Below are positions 19,815 to 22,500 of a DNA stretch of 22,500 nucleotides, piece by piece. Position numbers and translations under genes: made by a program. The notes under the pieces are model-generated. The model was not told where the DNA came from and ran no database searches. It saw nothing but the letters and a program-made list of their open reading frames with translations. The DNA is from Theodoxus fluviatilis (Eukaryota > Mollusca > Gastropoda > Cycloneritida > Neritidae): contig JAWQFJ010001184.1 of the NCBI GenBank assembly GCA_034096865.1, positions 65,001 to 87,500 of the forward strand, read 5' to 3'. The stretch's first letter is position 1, and each line of letters begins with the position of its first letter.

Positions 19815-20203
19815 AGAAATACGAGTAATGTAATGCAATGCGAATGAATAGCTTTAGCAGTTTGCATGTAAAACCTACAGTAGCATTCAAACATAAACAG
19901 TCGATTATCTTGTCGTGCACAAAAGAACGAGGAAAAGTTCAACGCCATGTAGTAAAGCAATACGTGTAATAAAGCTGAATCCAAATATAGATATAGGCCA
20001 GTCGTTGCGCCAGTGTGGTCCTTAAACCTAGTGAACTATTTTAATTTGGCGTGGAATTCACAACTTCCACACGTCATCAGAACAGTCAGCTAAGCGGTCT
20101 GAAACATCATTTACACGAACAGCTGTTGAGAAGACGGGTACAGTTTTGAGATACCCACTGTAGAATAATGGGGAACGGTCGACACTGTTCGTAAGCTCCC
20201 CTA
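19815..20203. other. Gene-free stretch, nothing recognised
   Basis: Starts with a trace of the TAATG/AATGC simple repeat (19824-19848) continuing the foldback end. No genes seen. Confidence 0.4.
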
Positions 20204-20678
20204 ATGTGACCCAATTCTCGCTTGTTCAATCTCGATGTAGATTGCTCGAGAAACAGATTACCATAGAAAAGTTGCTTGATTACAAGAATTATCTAGACGA
20301 CTAGAGAGATATATAAAGAACGTGAGTGCAAGTCCATTGAGAGTGAGCAAATGTACCAAGTGCCCGTGAATCTACGTGAAAGATCAGAGTTTAAAGCTTG
20401 TGTCAAGGGAGCAAGTGGTGGTGAATTGTGGAGGACGTCGCTAATTTGGATGTCTGTGTGAACTCTTGCTTTGTGTACGTGTGGCCTGGGCCACGTTGCA
20501 TAGTCTTACGAGGCAAAGGCCGTGTCAGTGTGTATCAACGTTTGACTGCCTGTACATGTGGTTCCATCATGTTGACATCGGCCTATTGCTCGCAAGATAT
20601 TAGCTTTCCTCTCGTCTATGAAACGCGCCCTTGGACACGACAATAAATTCAGTGTGATCTCACTGCTGTATTTGAACA
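20204..20678 (+). mobile_element. Possible solo LTR or short Pol II unit
   Basis: A TATA box TATATAAA (20310-20317) is followed 330 bp later by AATAAA (20642-20647), an arrangement expected of the promoter and polyadenylation signal of an LTR. Candidate ends are TGTGACCCAATT (20204) and TTTGAACA (20678), giving TG..CA termini, but no matching target-site duplication is visible and no internal retrotransposon genes flank it. A plus frame of 72 residues (20428-20646) inside shows no known domain. It could equally be a small host promoter. Confidence 0.3.
20310..20317 (+). promoter_or_regulatory. TATA box candidate
   Basis: TATATAAA in otherwise moderately AT-rich sequence; a start site would be expected about 30 bp downstream. 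Confidence 0.4.
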
Positions 20679-21078
20679 GAGTAAAAAAAAAATAGGGTGA
20701 AAACTAGAAGTTCCCCACTATCGCGCCTGCTGAAGAAAGGAAGCCTTAATATCATAACAAACATGAAATCTAGTCAAACGGAATATATTCTCTTCCTTTA
20801 CGCACCTATTTATATTGAAATCTTACGCCCAAGCTTTTAGATTTATTAATTTCATATCGCCGTGGTTTACATTGATACTTATCTTTGGTGTATGCAATTG
20901 CCTAGATAATCGTTGCCTGGATTTTTAATTAAATCTGCGTGGCAGAGAAGCGGTTTTGAAGGTACGTACCGTGTAAAATCTTCCAAGGGTTTGGGGTCTG
21001 CATTCTCCCGGGCGATTGACAAATTGGAAAGATTTAAAACTACGATTTGCAAGTTTCCTCAAACGGGTACGACTCAAC
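20648..21078. other. Gene-free stretch, nothing recognised
   Basis: AT-rich, no repeats or coding signals supported. Confidence 0.4.
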
Positions 21079-21140
21079 TACGGAAACTGACGGAAACTGA
21101 CGGAAACCGACGGAAACTGACGGAAACAGACGGAAATCTA
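21079..21140. repeat. 10-bp tandem repeat (CGGAAACTGA)
   Basis: Six units from 21081, with ACCGA, ACAGA and ATCTA variants in units 3, 5 and 6. Confidence 0.92.
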
Positions 21141-21740
21141 TGACACAAAATACGGAAACCGCTCAGTATGCAGCAGAGAAATTTTCACGTGATTTTCAAG
21201 GATTAATAAAATGAAGTTGAGGTGAGTTGATTTCAGAACACTGAACACTGAACAGAGTTGCTGTACATCCTTTTTATAAACTCGATGTCTCTCAGTATCT
21301 GAGCTCACATCCCCACTAATAGCCTCAGTCAGTCATCATTGGAACAAGACATTGAGACAGAGGTTTGTGATTTTTCAATTCATGATGATGATGATAATGA
21401 TGATGATGATGTTTGATAATGAAGAAGTAAAAGAAATTGATTTTGTAGTGTTGTTCGTGTTTGTTTGTTTGTTTGTTGATTTGACAAGCTCTTATAGTTG
21501 CATTATCCATTTCAGGATTATTTTGCTGGAATCTTACTGGAGTGAAATTTTAAGAAGGTATGTCATTTTTATATGATGATAATGATTTTGGGGGGTTATT
21601 TGGGTAGTTAATTCATCAGTTTAGTCTGTTGGTTCGTTGATGAAGAATGATATAACAATGCAAGCATGACACTTTTTGTTATTGATTACGAGCTCCTAAA
21701 TTAATTGCTGATGAGGATCCTAGGCTTACTGGAATCAATT
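21141..21740. other. Gene-free stretch with short GAT runs
   Basis: GATGATGATGATAATGATGA near 21383-21412, and TTTG repeats near 21460-21478. Presumably intron or upstream of the exon at 21888. Confidence 0.45.
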
Positions 21741-21750
21741 TTCGGTTTAT

Positions 21751-21830
21751 GATGATGATGATGAGGAGAATGAGGATGATGATGAGGAGGAGATGATGAT
21801 GAGGAGGAGATGATGATGATGATGGTGATG
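21751..21830. repeat. (GAT/GAG)n microsatellite
   Basis: GATGATGATGATGAGGAG-type imperfect trimers upstream of the exon acceptor. Confidence 0.9.
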
Positions 21831-21887
21831 TTTGTTGTTGTTCTTTTTATTTATAATGATGGTGGTGATGTTTTGGTTTTGTTGTAG

Positions 21888-21998
21888 GAATCCACTGACA
21901 GAATGCCGAAGCCGAAACGACAAAAAATAAAGCCGGTGCTGTTCCCGTGTGGAGTTTGCCACAAGGAAACTGAGGGAACTCGCTGCATCCAGTGCGAG
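21888..21998 (+). CDS. Exon encoding a Cys-rich zinc-finger start (PHD-like)
   Basis: Acceptor TTTTGGTTTTGTTGTAG ends at 21887 and donor GTACGT starts at 21999; the exon between is fully open in phase 0. It reads ESTDR, then MPKPKRQKIKPV (ATG at 21903) and LFPCGVCHKETEG, TRCIQCE. The two cysteine pairs (C-x2-C, about eight residues, C-x2-C) and the basic leader match the first half of a PHD/RING-like zinc finger, where the next exon would supply a Trp/His-Cys part. The basic stretch KPKRQKIK could be a nuclear signal. Translation may begin at this ATG or the exon may be internal. The next exon is beyond the window, behind a GAT array. Confidence 0.6.
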
Positions 21999-22083
21999 GT
22001 ACGTACACTTTACAGTTGTATCAATTTAGTAGGTTCATCATGTCGCTGACGGTGATCAAGAATTAAAAAAACCAAACTTGTTT

Positions 22084-22500
<417 letters not shown>

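Overview
This is eukaryotic, non-bacterial DNA: genes are in pieces with GT/AG splice sites, there are no operons or Shine-Dalgarno sites, and much of the window is micro- and minisatellites and broken transposons. The mix (RT fragments of a LINE common in marine invertebrates, tRNA-like SINE pieces, THAP transposase relics, foldback/MITE elements beside minisatellites, long TC, TCTG, CA and GAT arrays, frequent TAGGCCT-like words) suggests a lophotrochozoan, most likely a mollusc. That is inference; no gene here fixes the species.

Layout. 1-1206: 5'-truncated, frameshifted non-LTR retrotransposon on the minus strand. 1340-1975: low-complexity repeat tail, TCTG/TC microsatellite and a tRNA-like SINE. 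2054-2700: MITE with terminal inverted repeats of about 63 bp. 3630-3888: the only convincing host coding exon on the left, the last exon of a protein ending in two EGF-like domains. 3889-7540: mostly unrecognised sequence with degenerate pentamer repeats, a diverged ~52-bp minisatellite and a G-rich tract. 7541-7900: nine identical 40-bp repeats. 8366-11644: two inverted, tail-to-tail partial copies of a THAP-domain transposase gene. 12931-13801: a 26-bp minisatellite running into a foldback element with a SINE-like core in its loop. 14270-14548: first exon of a protein of the kind that accompanies YqaJ nuclease domains in THAP-type DNA transposons. 14600-17540: microsatellites in AT-rich DNA. 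17694-18346: 33-bp minisatellite with a long Cys-rich open frame. 18501-19814: 30-bp minisatellite running into a 1.1-kb foldback element. 20200-20680: possible solo LTR. 21888-21998: exon with a Cys-rich (PHD-like) zinc-finger start, followed by about 400 bp of GAT repeat to the window end.

How the parts relate. The EGF exon and the Cys-finger exon look like ends of two separate host genes, and nothing links them. The THAP/HTH transposase relics (8.4-11.6 kb) and the YqaJ-partner exon (14.27 kb) belong to protein types that occur in the same class of DNA transposon, so they may be remains of one element or of related elements. The most unusual theme is structural: twice, a minisatellite abuts the left end of an inverted-repeat element and its repeat unit resembles the terminal sequence of that element, as if element termini seed tandem arrays.
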